A DNA stretch of 54,981 nt from an uncultured Opitutia bacterium (GCA_903840415.1 CAIMFY010000047.1:1-54981); one strand, 5' to 3'. Shown: positions 8,402 through 17,793, numbered from the stretch's first letter. Numbers and translations: made by a program. The notes: generated from the sequence alone by a model not told the origin.

Positions 8402-9277
8402 ATGTCCGCTGCTCCCAAAAATCCGCCGCCCATCGAACTCGCTCCGCTCATCCGGTGGTCCGGCATGACGCATGTGGGCCGCGTGCGCCCCAACAACGAG
8501 GACGTGTTTCTCGCGCTCACGTTTGACGAGCGCGAGGTGCGTTTCCTCGGCAAAACCGGCGAAGCGTCGCTCGCCAACGCCGATTTCATCTTCGCCGTGA
8601 GCGACGGCATGGGCGGCGCGAAATCAGGCGAGTTTGCCAGTCGCTTCGCCGTCGATCGCATCACCCGGCTCCTGCCGCGGCGCTTCCGCATCGCACCAGC
8701 CCAGATGGCGGAACGCTTCACTTCGATTCTGGCCGAGCTGTTCGCCGCGATTCACTCCGACCTCCTGAAACTCGGATTCTCCTACGAAGAATGCTCCGGC
8801 ATGGGTGCGACCCTCACGCTCGTCTGGCTGACCCCCGGCCGACTCTACTTCGCCCATATCGGCGACAGCCGCCTCTATCACGTTCCGCACGACGGCGGTC
8901 TCACGCAACTCACCCACGACCACACTCACGTTGGTTGGCTGCGTCGTCAGGGCAAACTCAATGAACGCGAAGTGCGCACCCATCCGATGCGCAACGCCCT
9001 CCACCAATCGCTCGGCGCCGGCCACCAATTCGTCGAACCCCAGGTCGACTTCGTCGAGTTCCATTCCGGTGATCGGTTCGTGCTTTGCTCCGATGGCGTG
9101 ACCGATGGCCTCTGGGATCGACAACTCGAGGAACTCGTCCGCACCCCGACCACCGAACGCCACTCCCAACCTGCCGCGCAACGCCTCGTCGAAGAAGCCG
9201 TCGCCAATTCCGGTCGCGACAACGCCACCGCCCTGGTGGTCGAGGTCCTTTCGCCCGCCGCGGCCCCCGCACCGTGA
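8402..9277 (+). CDS. PP2C-family serine/threonine protein phosphatase
   Basis: A 291-residue soluble phosphatase with the full PPM motif set: GRVRPNNED, AVSDGMGGAKSGE (metal-binding aspartate and glycine), GATLTLVWL, HIGDSRLYH, LCSDGVTDGL and GRDNATALVVEV. It should remove phosphate from serine or threonine using two Mn or Mg ions. Length is normal for bacterial PP2C enzymes of the Stp/PrpC type, with a short N-terminal extension. Its start lies 2 bases after the stop of the mini-kinase, and its stop overlaps the next start (GTGA), so the three genes are translationally coupled. The most direct reading is that it reverses phosphorylation made by the upstream kinase-like protein. Confidence 0.93.
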   Translation: MSAAPKNPPPIELAPLIRWSGMTHVGRVRPNNEDVFLALTFDEREVRFLGKTGEASLANADFIFAVSDGMGGAKSGEFASRFAVDRITRLLPRRFRIAPAQMAERFTSILAELFAAIHSDLLKLGFSYEECSGMGATLTLVWLTPGRLYFAHIGDSRLYHVPHDGGLTQLTHDHTHVGWLRRQGKLNEREVRTHPMRNALHQSLGAGHQFVEPQVDFVEFHSGDRFVLCSDGVTDGLWDRQLEELVRTPTTERHSQPAAQRLVEEAVANSGRDNATALVVEVLSPAAAPAP

Positions 9278-9645
9278 AGACCGCCGAAAAATTGATCTTC
9301 GTCTACGGTACGCTGAAGCGCGGCTGCTCAAATCATCATTTTCTCGCGGAACAGCGCTTCGTCGGCGAAGCGCGCACCGCTCCCGGTTTCCGCCTCTACG
9401 AGTTGGGCGGCTACCCCGGCATGGTGGCCAAGACTGACGATCCCGACGGCGTGACGGGCGAAATCTGGGCCGTCGATCCCGCCGCGCTCGTGCGGCTCGA
9501 TGCCCTCGAAGGCCTGAGCGAAGGCGTTTATCGCCGGGAACTCGTGCCGCTGCTCGCGCCATTCGCCGACCAACGCATCGAGGGCTATTTCTACAATCGC
9601 AGCGTAGAACACCGCCGCGATCTCGGCGGCGAGTGGCGCGGGTAA
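9274..9645 (+). CDS. Gamma-glutamylcyclotransferase-like protein
   Basis: A 123-residue protein of the GGCT/AIG2 fold. The signature VYGTLKRG at residues 10-17 forms the substrate pocket, and GEIWAVDPAAL supplies the conserved catalytic glutamate. Family members open gamma-glutamyl amines or peptides with formation of 5-oxoproline. The GTG start at 9274 overlaps the PP2C stop by 4 bases. It ends 8 bases from the convergent dnaX tail. Its role beside a kinase and phosphatase is unclear; the substrate cannot be inferred from sequence. Confidence 0.88.
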   Translation: MKTAEKLIFVYGTLKRGCSNHHFLAEQRFVGEARTAPGFRLYELGGYPGMVAKTDDPDGVTGEIWAVDPAALVRLDALEGLSEGVYRRELVPLLAPFADQRIEGYFYNRSVEHRRDLGGEWRG

Positions 9646-9653
9646 TCGCGCAC

Positions 9654-10064
9654 CTATTCCTCCAACGCCCGCTGCGGCACGCGCACCACGCGCACGAATT
9701 TCACCCGGAAAAGATCGTCGAGCGCCTCGCGCACCGTCGGGGACAAGCGCTGCACCATTTCCTCGAGCGGCGGCAGATTTTTCGGTGCGCTCTCCTCGGC
9801 CGCGTCGGTCGCCGTTTTCACCACCGACGGTTCGCCGCGTTCGCGCAACTCGGCCGCCATCGCCGACTCCGCCGATTCATCGGGCCACGCGTTGGGCGCA
9901 CCCTCGCTTTCCTCCTGTAGCGTCGGTCTGTTACCGCCGTTTTCAGTCGGTGCGACATCCTTTCGGCGGTCATGGACCGCCGCTACAACTTCGCCCGAGA
10001 TCATCTTTTCTTGGTGCAACTCCACCCGGCTCGCCAGTCGGGCCTCCAGCCGATCAATCAGGCC
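9654..10064 (-). CDS. dnaX: DnaX tau-type tail reached by -1 frameshift or slippage
   Basis: This open frame continues dnaX without a stop if the A10 run at 10065-10074 causes a -1 shift, giving a 136-residue extension and a total of about 522 residues. Right after the A-run it reads [16 protein letters not shown], continues through an acidic, low-similarity linker, and ends in a basic helical segment ([18 protein letters not shown]) like the C-terminus of full-length DnaX proteins. A separate gene starting at 10025 would begin inside the linker, lacks a credible ribosome-binding site and would have no recognisable function. The tail would carry polymerase- and helicase-binding functions of tau. 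Confidence 0.75.
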   Translation of the reverse strand, partial: GLIDRLEARLASRVELHQEKMISGEVVAAVHDRRKDVAPTENGGNRPTLQEESEGAPNAWPDESAESAMAAELRERGEPSVVKTATDAAEESAPKNLPPLEEMVQRLSPTVREALDDLFRVKFVRVVRVPQRALEE

Positions 10065-11221
10065 TTTTTTTTTTCGCTATCGGCGGCACCAGCGGCGGCG
10101 GGAGCAGCATCTTCGGCAAGCGCGGCGAGTTCCTTGATCAACGAATCGATGGCGCGCGCGCGGCTCGCCTCGACGGCCTTGAGCAGCGTGACCTCAAAAT
10201 TGATTTTCTCCGCTAGTCCGAGTTTCACGCTCCCCTCGCCCTCGCGCAGACCGTCGAGCAACCGCGTAATTTGCTCAGTCGTCATCGACGCCCCGCCGAG
10301 CGCGTCGCTCTTGCCACCCTTGGCGATAGCATCGAGGAGCGCCGTGCGAACGAGCCCCTGCAAGTCGATCAGCAACCGCACGAGATCGCGGCCGCTGGAA
10401 TCGCAATCATCCACGATGGCGACGATCTTCTGGTGGTCGCCGGTCGCGAGCGCGGCTGCGAGCGCGGCAATTTTGTCCGCCGCGACGAGGCCGTAAACAT
10501 CCAGCACGTCCGGCTCGGCAATCTCCGCGCCGCAAAACGAAATCATCTGATCGAGGATCGACTGCGCGTCGCGCATGCCGCCATCGGCGAGCCGGGCGAT
10601 GCACTCCAGCGCGGTGTCGGTGATTTTGATTTTCTCCGCCGCCGCGATTTTTTTCAGGTGCGCGGCGATCAGCTCGGCGGAAATCGGCTTGAGGTCGAAG
10701 CGCTGGCAACGGGAGATGATCGTCGGCAGCACTTTTTGCGGATCGGTCGTCGCGAAGACGAACTTCACGTGCGCCGGCGGCTCCTCGAGCGTCTTGAGCA
10801 GCGCGTTGAACGCCTGCGCCGAAAGCATGTGCACCTCGTCGATGATGTAGACTTTGAATTTTCCCTGCGCCGGCGCGTAACGCACGGTGTCGCGCAGGTC
10901 GCGCACCTGATCGACGCCGTTGTTCGAGGCGCCATCGATTTCGATCACATCGAGATGCGAACCCTCGGCGATCGCGAGGCACGCCGGATCGTTTACATCG
11001 AAGTCCGCGTTCGGGCCGCCGGTGCAGTTGAGCGCCTTCGCGAAAAGCCGGGCGAGCGAGGTCTTGCCCGTGCCACGCGGCCCGACGAACAGATAGGCGT
11101 GCGCGATGCGCCCCCGCGTGACGGCGTTTTTCAGCGTGCGCACGACGTGGTCCTGGCCGACGACGTCGTCAAACGTCTGCGACCGCCACTTGCGCGCGAT
11201 GACTTGGTAGGCAACAGCCAT
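10058..11221 (-). CDS. dnaX: DNA polymerase III clamp-loader subunit DnaX (zero-frame, gamma form)
   Basis: The zero frame encodes 387 residues starting [17 protein letters not shown] at ATG 11221; longer upstream frames run into the intergenic region and the cupin gene and are not protein-like. Domain I has the P-loop GPRGTGKTS, domain II the DEVHMLS Walker B box, and SRCQRFDL holds the arginine finger, so it should be an active AAA+ clamp-loader motor. In the zinc-module region, [18 protein letters not shown] keeps the first and last cysteine, but the two middle cysteines are aspartates. The frame stops at TGA immediately after the A10 run, yielding a gamma-like product, while a -1 shift yields the longer tau form. 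Confidence 0.95.
   Translation of the reverse strand: MAVAYQVIARKWRSQTFDDVVGQDHVVRTLKNAVTRGRIAHAYLFVGPRGTGKTSLARLFAKALNCTGGPNADFDVNDPACLAIAEGSHLDVIEIDGASNNGVDQVRDLRDTVRYAPAQGKFKVYIIDEVHMLSAQAFNALLKTLEEPPAHVKFVFATTDPQKVLPTIISRCQRFDLKPISAELIAAHLKKIAAAEKIKITDTALECIARLADGGMRDAQSILDQMISFCGAEIAEPDVLDVYGLVAADKIAALAAALATGDHQKIVAIVDDCDSSGRDLVRLLIDLQGLVRTALLDAIAKGGKSDALGGASMTTEQITRLLDGLREGEGSVKLGLAEKINFEVTLLKAVEASRARAIDSLIKELAALAEDAAPAAAGAADSEKKKA
10065..10074 (-). promoter_or_regulatory. dnaX: A10 slippery run in dnaX
   Basis: Ten consecutive A on the coding strand, read GAA AAA AAA AAG GCC TGA in the zero frame. A -1 shift enters the long open tail frame. The GGCCT just after the run can pair with AGGCC about 20 bases later, a possible stimulatory stem. 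The length favours transcriptional slippage as in Thermus dnaX, but ribosomal shifting as in E. coli is also possible. Confidence 0.75.
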
Positions 11222-11230
11222 TAGGTGAGA

Positions 11231-11244
11231 GCCTGCTTGCAGGC
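11231..11244. repeat. Small palindrome upstream of dnaX, REP-like
   Basis: GCCTGCTTGCAGGC is an inverted repeat with 6-base arms and a TT centre, in the short gap between dnaX and the cupin gene. Flanking bases (gagA...GCGA) resemble the tips of intergenic REP elements of other bacteria. No T-run follows, so it is not a standard terminator. Confidence 0.4.
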
Positions 11245-11307
11245 GAGGGAAACTCAGCGCAATCGCCGAATCGCTGGCAAGCAAAGCTTCGAGATGCGCG
11301 CGACGCG

Positions 11308-11817
11308 TTATTGGCCCGGTTGCTTTGTGCACTGCGGCTGCGCGCCCGCGGGCAGCGGCGGGATCGCACCCTCGCCGGCCGGCGGCAGCGTGCCGTTCAA
11401 CTCTTGCCGCCAGTGCGCGACATCGCCGCCGGGGCAATAGACATAGATCATGTGCATCGGCTCGTCGCCAGTGTTGGTGAGTTGGTGAAAAAGCGTCGGC
11501 GGCATGAACACCGCCTGCCCCGCCTTAATCGGACTGCGCTCCGTGCCGACGCAGATTTCCCCTTCGCCCTGCACGATAAAGTAAACCTCCTCCTGTTCCT
11601 GATTGTGCCACGGCACCTGACCGCCGTGCGGTTCGAGGACGGAGTAGCCCATCGAAAAACCCTTCGCGGGGATCGGCTGGCCGAGTTGGCCGACGAGCCC
11701 GCGGCCCCAACGACGCGCGGGAAAAGTGCCTCCGGGAATCTTGGCGAGATCGGCGATGATCATAGGGCGCGAGTTGTTGGCGAGCACAGCGGTCGGCGCG
11801 ATCTTTTTCTCGGTCAA
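11308..11817 (-). CDS. Cupin-domain protein
   Basis: A 169-residue protein with one cupin barrel. Motif 1 reads [16 protein letters not shown], in which the first His and the Glu are kept but the second His is Gln; motif 2 reads [15 protein letters not shown] with its His. Three or four metal ligands therefore remain. The C-terminus after residue 140 is Pro/Gly-rich and probably disordered. The start is a TTG that overlaps the stop of the M3 peptidase gene by 4 bases (TTGA), a coupling that supports this start; ATG 11763 would be the next choice. Substrate and function are unknown; sugar-binding or storage-type cupins have similar patterns. Confidence 0.83.
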   Translation of the reverse strand: MTEKKIAPTAVLANNSRPMIIADLAKIPGGTFPARRWGRGLVGQLGQPIPAKGFSMGYSVLEPHGGQVPWHNQEQEEVYFIVQGEGEICVGTERSPIKAGQAVFMPPTLFHQLTNTGDEPMHMIYVYCPGGDVAHWRQELNGTLPPAGEGAIPPLPAGAQPQCTKQPGQ

Positions 11818-13865
11818 AACGCCAGCCCTGCGCGAATGAGCAGCGCATTCGGATCGGGGTCGCGGCCCATGAACGCACGGAACAGCTCGGCAGGCTCGGC
11901 CGAGTTTCCCTTGCTCAGAATCGTTGCGATAAATTCGGCTCCGACTCCGGCGTCAAAAATTCCCTCGCGCTTGAAACGCGTGAACGCGTCCGCATCGAGC
12001 ACTTCCGCCCATTTGTAGGAATAGTAGCCGGCGGCATATCCGACCGGATCGGAAAAGATGTGCGTGAACCGTTTCACGGCCGTCGGCATTGGCGGCTCGG
12101 TCGGCACGAGACATTCGGCAATCGCCGCGCGCGCCAGCGGCTCGACGTCGGCCGCGGCGGCAAACTCGGCGGTGCGGATGTGCATCAGCAAATCGACTTT
12201 CGCAAACGCCACCTGCCGCATCGTCGCGCACGCCGAGCGGAAATTTTTCGCCGCCGTCATCTTCTGAAAAATGTCCTCCGGGATCGCCGCGCCGGTCTCG
12301 TGATGGCGCGCAAAAAGATCGAGGCTCGCGCGCTCCCACGTCCAGTTTTCCAGGATCTGTGAGGGCAACTCCACGAAGTCCCAGGCGACGTTCACGCCGT
12401 TGAGCGACTTGATTTCCACTTCGCCGAGGAGGTGGTGGAGCAGGTGCCCGAATTCGTGAAACACCGTCTCGACTTCGCGGTGCGTGAGCAGGGCGGGCTT
12501 GCCACCGGCGGGTGGCGTCATGTTGCCGCAGATGAGGCCGAGGTGCGGCGCACGCGTGCCGTCGGCTCGCGGGCCGCCGGTGATGAGGTAGTTCATCCAC
12601 GCGCCGCCGCGTTTCGATTCGCGCGGATGCCAGTCGGCGTAAAACGATCCGACGTGCCGACCGCGCGCGTCGTGCATCTCGTAGAATTTCACCTCGGGGT
12701 GCCACGCCTCGAACTCGCCAGCCGCGCGCTCGATCACACGCAAACCGAATATTTTCCCGACCAGTTCAAACATCCCCGCGATCACCCGATCCATCGGGAA
12801 ATACGGTCGCAGCGCCTCCTCGTCGAACGCGTAGCGCGCTTGCCGTAGCTTTTCCGCCCAAAACATAATGGCCCACGGCGCGAGGTGGGCGACAGCGCCG
12901 CCACTCTGCTGCGCCTTGATCGTTTCCAACTCGCCGCACTCGCGTGCGAACGCTGTGCGGCAGCGCGTCTGGAAATCCTCCACAAACGCCAGGGCCCGCG
13001 CGCCACTCTGCGCCATGCGGCGCTCTAGCACGCTGTCGGCAAAATGCGCGCGACCCAGCAGCGCCGCCTTTTCCGCGCGCAGCGTAAGGATGCGGGCAAT
13101 AAGCGCGGTGTTGTCGTGCGGTGCCTGCGCTCCGATGGCGGCGCTCGCCGTCCACAGTTCGCGGCGCAGCGCGTCGTCCTCGACGTAAGTCATAAACGGC
13201 TCCAGCGACGGCTGGTGCAGCGTGAAGCGCCAGCCCGCGAGACCCTTCGCCTCCGCGCTGAGGCGCGCGGCGGCCTTCGCGCGCGCGGGCAAACCAGCGA
13301 GGCGAGCCTCATCGGTGACGACGAGCTGCCACGCGTTCGTGGCGTCGAGCACGTGCTCGGAATATTTCTGGGTGACCTGCGCGAGTTCGGTTTGGAGCGC
13401 CTCCAGCCGCGTGCGTTTTTCCGCCGGCAAATCCGCGCCGGCTTGTCGGAAATCCTTCACCGTCTCGTCGAGAAATCGCCGGTGAATGCCCGTCAAGGCG
13501 CGAGCCACCGTCGACTCGGAAAACGCCTTCAACCGCAGCCACAGCGCCGCGTTGAGTGGAATCGCGGCATAGAACGCCGACACTTTCGGCAGCATCGCAT
13601 TATGCGCCTCGCGGAGCGCCGGCGAGTCCGCGACCGATTGAAGGTGGGTGACTTTCGCCCACGCCGCGTTGAGCTCCTCCGTCGCGTTTTCCACCGCCAG
13701 AAACGTATTCTCGTAACTTAGTGCGCCCAAGTCGCGACTCGCGATCACGTCGATGGCCGCCTGCGCTCGGCTGAGCGCGATTTCGATCGCGGGCGCTACT
13801 TTATCAGGCGTGAGTGCAGACCAGCGGATATTGAAAGACGGATCGAGAAAGGAATTGTCGGCCAT
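11814..13865 (-). CDS. M3-family oligopeptidase (oligopeptidase A-like)
   Basis: A 683-residue cytosolic zinc metallopeptidase. The zinc site is VFHEFGHLLHHLL (HExxH) and the third ligand lies in the downstream WDFVELPSQILENW segment, matching thimet oligopeptidase/oligopeptidase A. Length equals that of E. coli PrlC. The C-terminal GYAAGYYSYKWAEVLDADAF is also a family signature. It should degrade short peptides and cleaved signal peptides. It is the first gene of a two-gene unit with the cupin and is divergent from the HEAT-cyclophilin gene, with about 100 bases between them. Confidence 0.94.
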   Translation of the reverse strand: MADNSFLDPSFNIRWSALTPDKVAPAIEIALSRAQAAIDVIASRDLGALSYENTFLAVENATEELNAAWAKVTHLQSVADSPALREAHNAMLPKVSAFYAAIPLNAALWLRLKAFSESTVARALTGIHRRFLDETVKDFRQAGADLPAEKRTRLEALQTELAQVTQKYSEHVLDATNAWQLVVTDEARLAGLPARAKAAARLSAEAKGLAGWRFTLHQPSLEPFMTYVEDDALRRELWTASAAIGAQAPHDNTALIARILTLRAEKAALLGRAHFADSVLERRMAQSGARALAFVEDFQTRCRTAFARECGELETIKAQQSGGAVAHLAPWAIMFWAEKLRQARYAFDEEALRPYFPMDRVIAGMFELVGKIFGLRVIERAAGEFEAWHPEVKFYEMHDARGRHVGSFYADWHPRESKRGGAWMNYLITGGPRADGTRAPHLGLICGNMTPPAGGKPALLTHREVETVFHEFGHLLHHLLGEVEIKSLNGVNVAWDFVELPSQILENWTWERASLDLFARHHETGAAIPEDIFQKMTAAKNFRSACATMRQVAFAKVDLLMHIRTAEFAAAADVEPLARAAIAECLVPTEPPMPTAVKRFTHIFSDPVGYAAGYYSYKWAEVLDADAFTRFKREGIFDAGVGAEFIATILSKGNSAEPAELFRAFMGRDPDPNALLIRAGLAF

Positions 13866-13965
13866 GGAAACCGGTCACGAAAACCCGGCGACTCGCGCAG
13901 CGCAAGCGCTGGCGCACACCTGACCTTGCCTCGGCCAATTCGCCGTCGCTAGCTTTCGTTCTCTC

Positions 13966-15969
13966 ATGCGCTCCCCTGCCCTGATTTCGGCTCTACCCCT
14001 TGTCGGATTGGCATTCGCGATCGGAATCGCCGGTTGCGCCAGCGTGCCCAGCGCGGAGGAACGCGCTCGCCTCGGCGCGCACCTTGAGCAACTCGCCCGC
14101 GCGCCAGCCCGCACCCACTTTGCCGACGAGCACGACGCCGTGCGACTCGTCGACCTCCCTCTTGCAAGCGACGATCCGACGGCAGCGGCGGTGAAACTCG
14201 CCGCCCTACTTGCCCAAGAGCCGGCCATCGCCGCGCAAGCGGCCTTCGATCTCGGAGTGTCCGGCGCGCCCAACGCCGCGGAGCTGATCGAAACGAATCT
14301 CCCGGCAAATGCGCCTGCCGATGTCGTCGCGGACGCGGCGGCCGGACTTGCCACCAGCAAGGCCGACGCGACCGAGCGCGTGCTCCTCGGTCTCGCGCTG
14401 CGTCCGTCACGCCCAGCGGAAGCGCTGGATGCGCTGTTCGTTTACTACCGCTTTCGCACCGCCACCAAAGCCGCCCCCACGGTCTTGCCAGATCCGCGTC
14501 TGCTCGAATTCGCAAAAGAAACCTCGCCGCGCAAACGCGCCGCCTTCTGCGAACTCGCCCGCGCGATCAAAGATCCCGCGCTGATCGGCACGCTGGTGGC
14601 TATGGTAAAAACAGATTCGGATTTCGAAGTTCGGCGCGCCGCGCTCCAGGCGCTGGGCGAAGGCCCCGCGGCGCACAAACGCGACGATGAGGCACGTGCC
14701 GCCTGCCTCGCGGCCATCGCGGCAGGGATGAACGATCCCGACTCGCATGTCGTCATTGCCGCCTGCCGCGCCGCCGCGAGCTACGACGACCCGCGCTCCA
14801 TCGCGCTCCTAACTGCGGCGCTTTCGAGCACGGATTTCAATGTGCGCGTCGCCGCCATCGAGGGTTTGGGCGTCCGCAAGGCAACCGGGGCCGCGACCGC
14901 GCTCACCCATTTGGCGAGCACCGATCCGTCGGTCTCCGCACGTTACGCGGCGGCAGTCCAGCTCGTCGCCATCGATGCCCCTGCCGCGCAATTGCTCGCC
15001 GCCAGTTTGCTCGCAGACCCGAGCGCCTATGTTCGCATGGCCGGAGTCGCAGTGCTGGCCAAGTCAACCGACGCCGCCGCGTTTACCCGGCTCGCGCAAC
15101 TGGCGCGATTCGATCCGCATGTGCGCGTGCGCGAAGCCGCAGTCGGGGCGTTTGAAGGCCGGACGGATGCCACCGCGCGCGAAGTCATCCGCGTTGCGCT
15201 CGCCGATTCCGATCCGGTGGTCGTCTCGACCGCGTGCGAAGTCGCCGCCAAAAACAAATGGAGCGACTTGATCGCGGACATAGTGGCAATTCCAGCACGT
15301 TTTTCCGATTGCCGTGGCGCGGACGCCCGCGGCGGCGCGCTGGAAGCATTGGCGACTCTCGATGCCACCGCGCACCGCTCGATCTTCGCCACGCATCTCC
15401 GCGATCCGCATCCCCAAGTGCGGGCCATCGCCGAAAAAACGATCGCCACGCTTGATCAGAAAGAGCCGAAGGGAACTTCCCGTGGCGCCGACTTGACCGG
15501 AACGCTGCTGCCCGGCGGCGCGCCGGTTTTCGGGCCGGATGTTTTTCTCGTCGTCGAAACGAATCGCGGCACGATGCGGATCCGCCTCTTTCCCGAGCAG
15601 GCGCCGGTGCATTGCGCGCATGTTGCGGCACTCGCCCGCGCCGGTTTTTACGACGGACTGACGTGGCACCGGGTGGTGCCCGATTTCGTGATTCAAGGGG
15701 GCTGTCCGCGCGGCGACGGTTCAGGCGGTGCGGGCGTCACGCTGCCGCTGGAGCCAACGCGGATTCCGTTTCAACGCGGCACACTGGGCATGCCGCGCGA
15801 CTCGCATCCCGACAGCGGCGGCTGCCAGCTTTTCATCTGTCACTCGCGCGCGCCGCACCTCGATGCCGCCTACACGGCGTTCGGCCAGGTCGTCGAAGGG
15901 CTCGATGTGATCGACCGGATCGACGTCGAATCAAAAATCCTGCACGTGACCGTGGTCGGTGCCCGCTGA
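13966..15969 (+). CDS. Lipoprotein with HEAT repeats and C-terminal cyclophilin domain
   Basis: A 667-residue protein. The N-terminus is a lipoprotein signal ending IGIAGC (Cys 24). Residues about 60-490 form a long array of HEAT/armadillo-like helical repeats, recognisable by recurring units such as FEVRRAALQALGE, FNVRVAAIEGLG and PHVRVREAAVGAFEG. Residues about 525-667 are a cyclophilin peptidyl-prolyl isomerase: LTWHRVVPDFVIQGG keeps the catalytic Arg, Phe and Gln, and AYTAFGQVVEGLDVID follows as usual. The predicted location is the inner face of the outer membrane or the periplasm. The repeat array probably binds client proteins while the isomerase acts on prolines. It is monocistronic and converges with the TonB-dependent receptor gene. 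Confidence 0.9.
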   Translation: MRSPALISALPLVGLAFAIGIAGCASVPSAEERARLGAHLEQLARAPARTHFADEHDAVRLVDLPLASDDPTAAAVKLAALLAQEPAIAAQAAFDLGVSGAPNAAELIETNLPANAPADVVADAAAGLATSKADATERVLLGLALRPSRPAEALDALFVYYRFRTATKAAPTVLPDPRLLEFAKETSPRKRAAFCELARAIKDPALIGTLVAMVKTDSDFEVRRAALQALGEGPAAHKRDDEARAACLAAIAAGMNDPDSHVVIAACRAAASYDDPRSIALLTAALSSTDFNVRVAAIEGLGVRKATGAATALTHLASTDPSVSARYAAAVQLVAIDAPAAQLLAASLLADPSAYVRMAGVAVLAKSTDAAAFTRLAQLARFDPHVRVREAAVGAFEGRTDATAREVIRVALADSDPVVVSTACEVAAKNKWSDLIADIVAIPARFSDCRGADARGGALEALATLDATAHRSIFATHLRDPHPQVRAIAEKTIATLDQKEPKGTSRGADLTGTLLPGGAPVFGPDVFLVVETNRGTMRIRLFPEQAPVHCAHVAALARAGFYDGLTWHRVVPDFVIQGGCPRGDGSGGAGVTLPLEPTRIPFQRGTLGMPRDSHPDSGGCQLFICHSRAPHLDAAYTAFGQVVEGLDVIDRIDVESKILHVTVVGAR

Positions 15970-15975
15970 AACCGA

Positions 15976-17793
15976 TCACCAGACGTAACTCGCACCGCCA
16001 GTGACAGTGCGCCGCGCGGCGGGCACGGCGGGAACATCCTGAAAAGTCGAGTTCCAGAGATTGTCGGTCTGCAACGTGAGCGAGGCGCCGCGCCACTTAG
16101 CGGGCCGAAAAGTCAAACCAAGCGAACTGATCACGGCGCGATCGCCACCGGTGACGCGGAGAAGATTGGCCGCCTGGATACGGGCGGTGTTGTCCATCCG
16201 CAGCTCGAAGCCGTGGCCGAGCCGAGCCGTGATGGCGGCCGTGAGACGGTGGCGGGCGTAGTTCAGCGCGTAGAAACTCGCGTCGACCGACGCACCGCGA
16301 TAGTCCGAATTTTTCGCGAGCGCCGTGTAGCCGACCACGAGATCGCACGCTGCCCACGAACGGCGGGCGACGGCTTCGAATCCTTCCGTATCGAGGTTGA
16401 CGGCGTTGGCCGTGCGCGCCGTAACGCCGCGGAGAAACGTCCAGTCAACGAGCGCATCGTCGTGCCGCCAAAACGCCGTGGCTGCGAGTGACCAACCGGC
16501 GAGCGTATCGGTGACGCCGAGTTCGGCCTGGTGGCTCGATTCGCGGCCGAGGTTTTGATTACCGCGGAAAAGCCCGCTGGTCGGGCTGGATTTTAACGCC
16601 GTGTAGGTCGGCAGTTGCGTGACGCGCTCGTAGCTCGCGTGCCAGCGCCTTGCGCCGTCCAGCAGCGCCCACTCGAGTAGTGGTGAGAGGCGCGAGCCGT
16701 TACGATCGCTGTAGTCGTAGGTCGCACCGGCGCGGAGCGTCATCACGCCGATGGTTTTTTCCGGCACGAGCGCGAGCTTCGCCAGCGTGCGGTCGCGATA
16801 CGGACCAAAAGTGAGCGAAGTCGAAGCGAGCCGGTCGGCGAGAATTTCGCCGCGCCACGCGAGCACGAGATCGCTGAGCGTGTTGCGACCGTCGAGAGCC
16901 GCGCCTGTGACCCAAGTGGTATGCTGAAAGGGATGCACCGGGCCGAGGGGCGCGAAGCGGTTGAAGGCGTAGTCGTCCTTGTTGCGCCGATGATAAGCAG
17001 ACAGCTGCATCCAGTCACCGCCGCCGAGATCGGCGCGATGGTTGAAGGCGAAGAACGTGGTCTCCAAATTCTCCGACTCGAGCGAATTGAACGGCGTGTA
17101 GAGGTTGGGCCAGCCGAAAAACTTCGCCTGATAGCCGGCGAACAAATCGGTTTGCGCCGATGCGCCGGCGAGTTGAACCCGGGCATTCACGCGATCGAAA
17201 TGGCTGTCGCCGAATGCCACCGAACCGTTCGAATCGGAATGCGCGAAATCGACATCGGCACCCAGCCGCGCGCCGAACACCCGCTCATCCGAAAGCTGGC
17301 CGACGCTGGCTTCCTCGCGACGCGTGGCAAACTCTCCCGCACCCACCGTCAGTGCGCCGCCAGTTCGCACCGGTCGCCAGCCGTAGGCGACCGTGCCGGT
17401 CGTGGCGTTGGTCGCGCCAGTGGCGCTCGCTGATCCGGTGAGTATATCGGGTGATCCAAGCATCGCTGGTGCGATCGGAATTTCGGCGAGGTAGTGACCC
17501 GTCTGGGGATCGAGCAGCGTGGAACCGCCCACGCGGAAGCCCGTATTCTCAAAAATCCCGCCGCGAATAGTCACATCCACCTGGGCCTCAGTGAGATTGC
17601 GCGCTTGCACATCCAGCAGCGGCTCGTAGCGCAGCGCAGAAACCGGCATCACAAACGACTCCGCTGGCGTCTGATTCGCGACGCGGGGTGAATAGACCGT
17701 CACCTCGGGCATCGTTTGAACTGTAGTCTGGCCAACGAGACCCTGGGAGATGGCTAAGGATCCGCACAGGATTACCAGCGAAGTCGATTTCAT
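15976..17793 (-). CDS. TonB-dependent outer-membrane receptor
   Basis: A 605-residue protein with a signal peptide starting MKSTSLVILCGS and cleaved before QTTVQ. Just after it, MPEVTVYSPR resembles a TonB box. A plug domain covers about 30-160 (VDVTIRGGIFENTGFRVGGS) and the rest is a beta-barrel rich in alternating aromatic strands, ending in VTGGASYVW with a terminal aromatic residue. Size and layout are like BtuB-type receptors. ATG 17793 was chosen because the residues before it are not signal-like. No riboswitch-like structure or metal-responsive operator was noticed in the short leader, so the substrate remains open. Confidence 0.88.
   Translation of the reverse strand: MKSTSLVILCGSLAISQGLVGQTTVQTMPEVTVYSPRVANQTPAESFVMPVSALRYEPLLDVQARNLTEAQVDVTIRGGIFENTGFRVGGSTLLDPQTGHYLAEIPIAPAMLGSPDILTGSASATGATNATTGTVAYGWRPVRTGGALTVGAGEFATRREEASVGQLSDERVFGARLGADVDFAHSDSNGSVAFGDSHFDRVNARVQLAGASAQTDLFAGYQAKFFGWPNLYTPFNSLESENLETTFFAFNHRADLGGGDWMQLSAYHRRNKDDYAFNRFAPLGPVHPFQHTTWVTGAALDGRNTLSDLVLAWRGEILADRLASTSLTFGPYRDRTLAKLALVPEKTIGVMTLRAGATYDYSDRNGSRLSPLLEWALLDGARRWHASYERVTQLPTYTALKSSPTSGLFRGNQNLGRESSHQAELGVTDTLAGWSLAATAFWRHDDALVDWTFLRGVTARTANAVNLDTEGFEAVARRSWAACDLVVGYTALAKNSDYRGASVDASFYALNYARHRLTAAITARLGHGFELRMDNTARIQAANLLRVTGGDRAVISSLGLTFRPAKWRGASLTLQTDNLWNSTFQDVPAVPAARRTVTGGASYVW

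Noticed and set aside
9654-10025. Separate hypothetical gene downstream of dnaX
   Set aside because: Its frame is in -1 register with dnaX across the A10 run, has no stop before it, and its end resembles the DnaX C-terminus; it is better read as a tail of dnaX.
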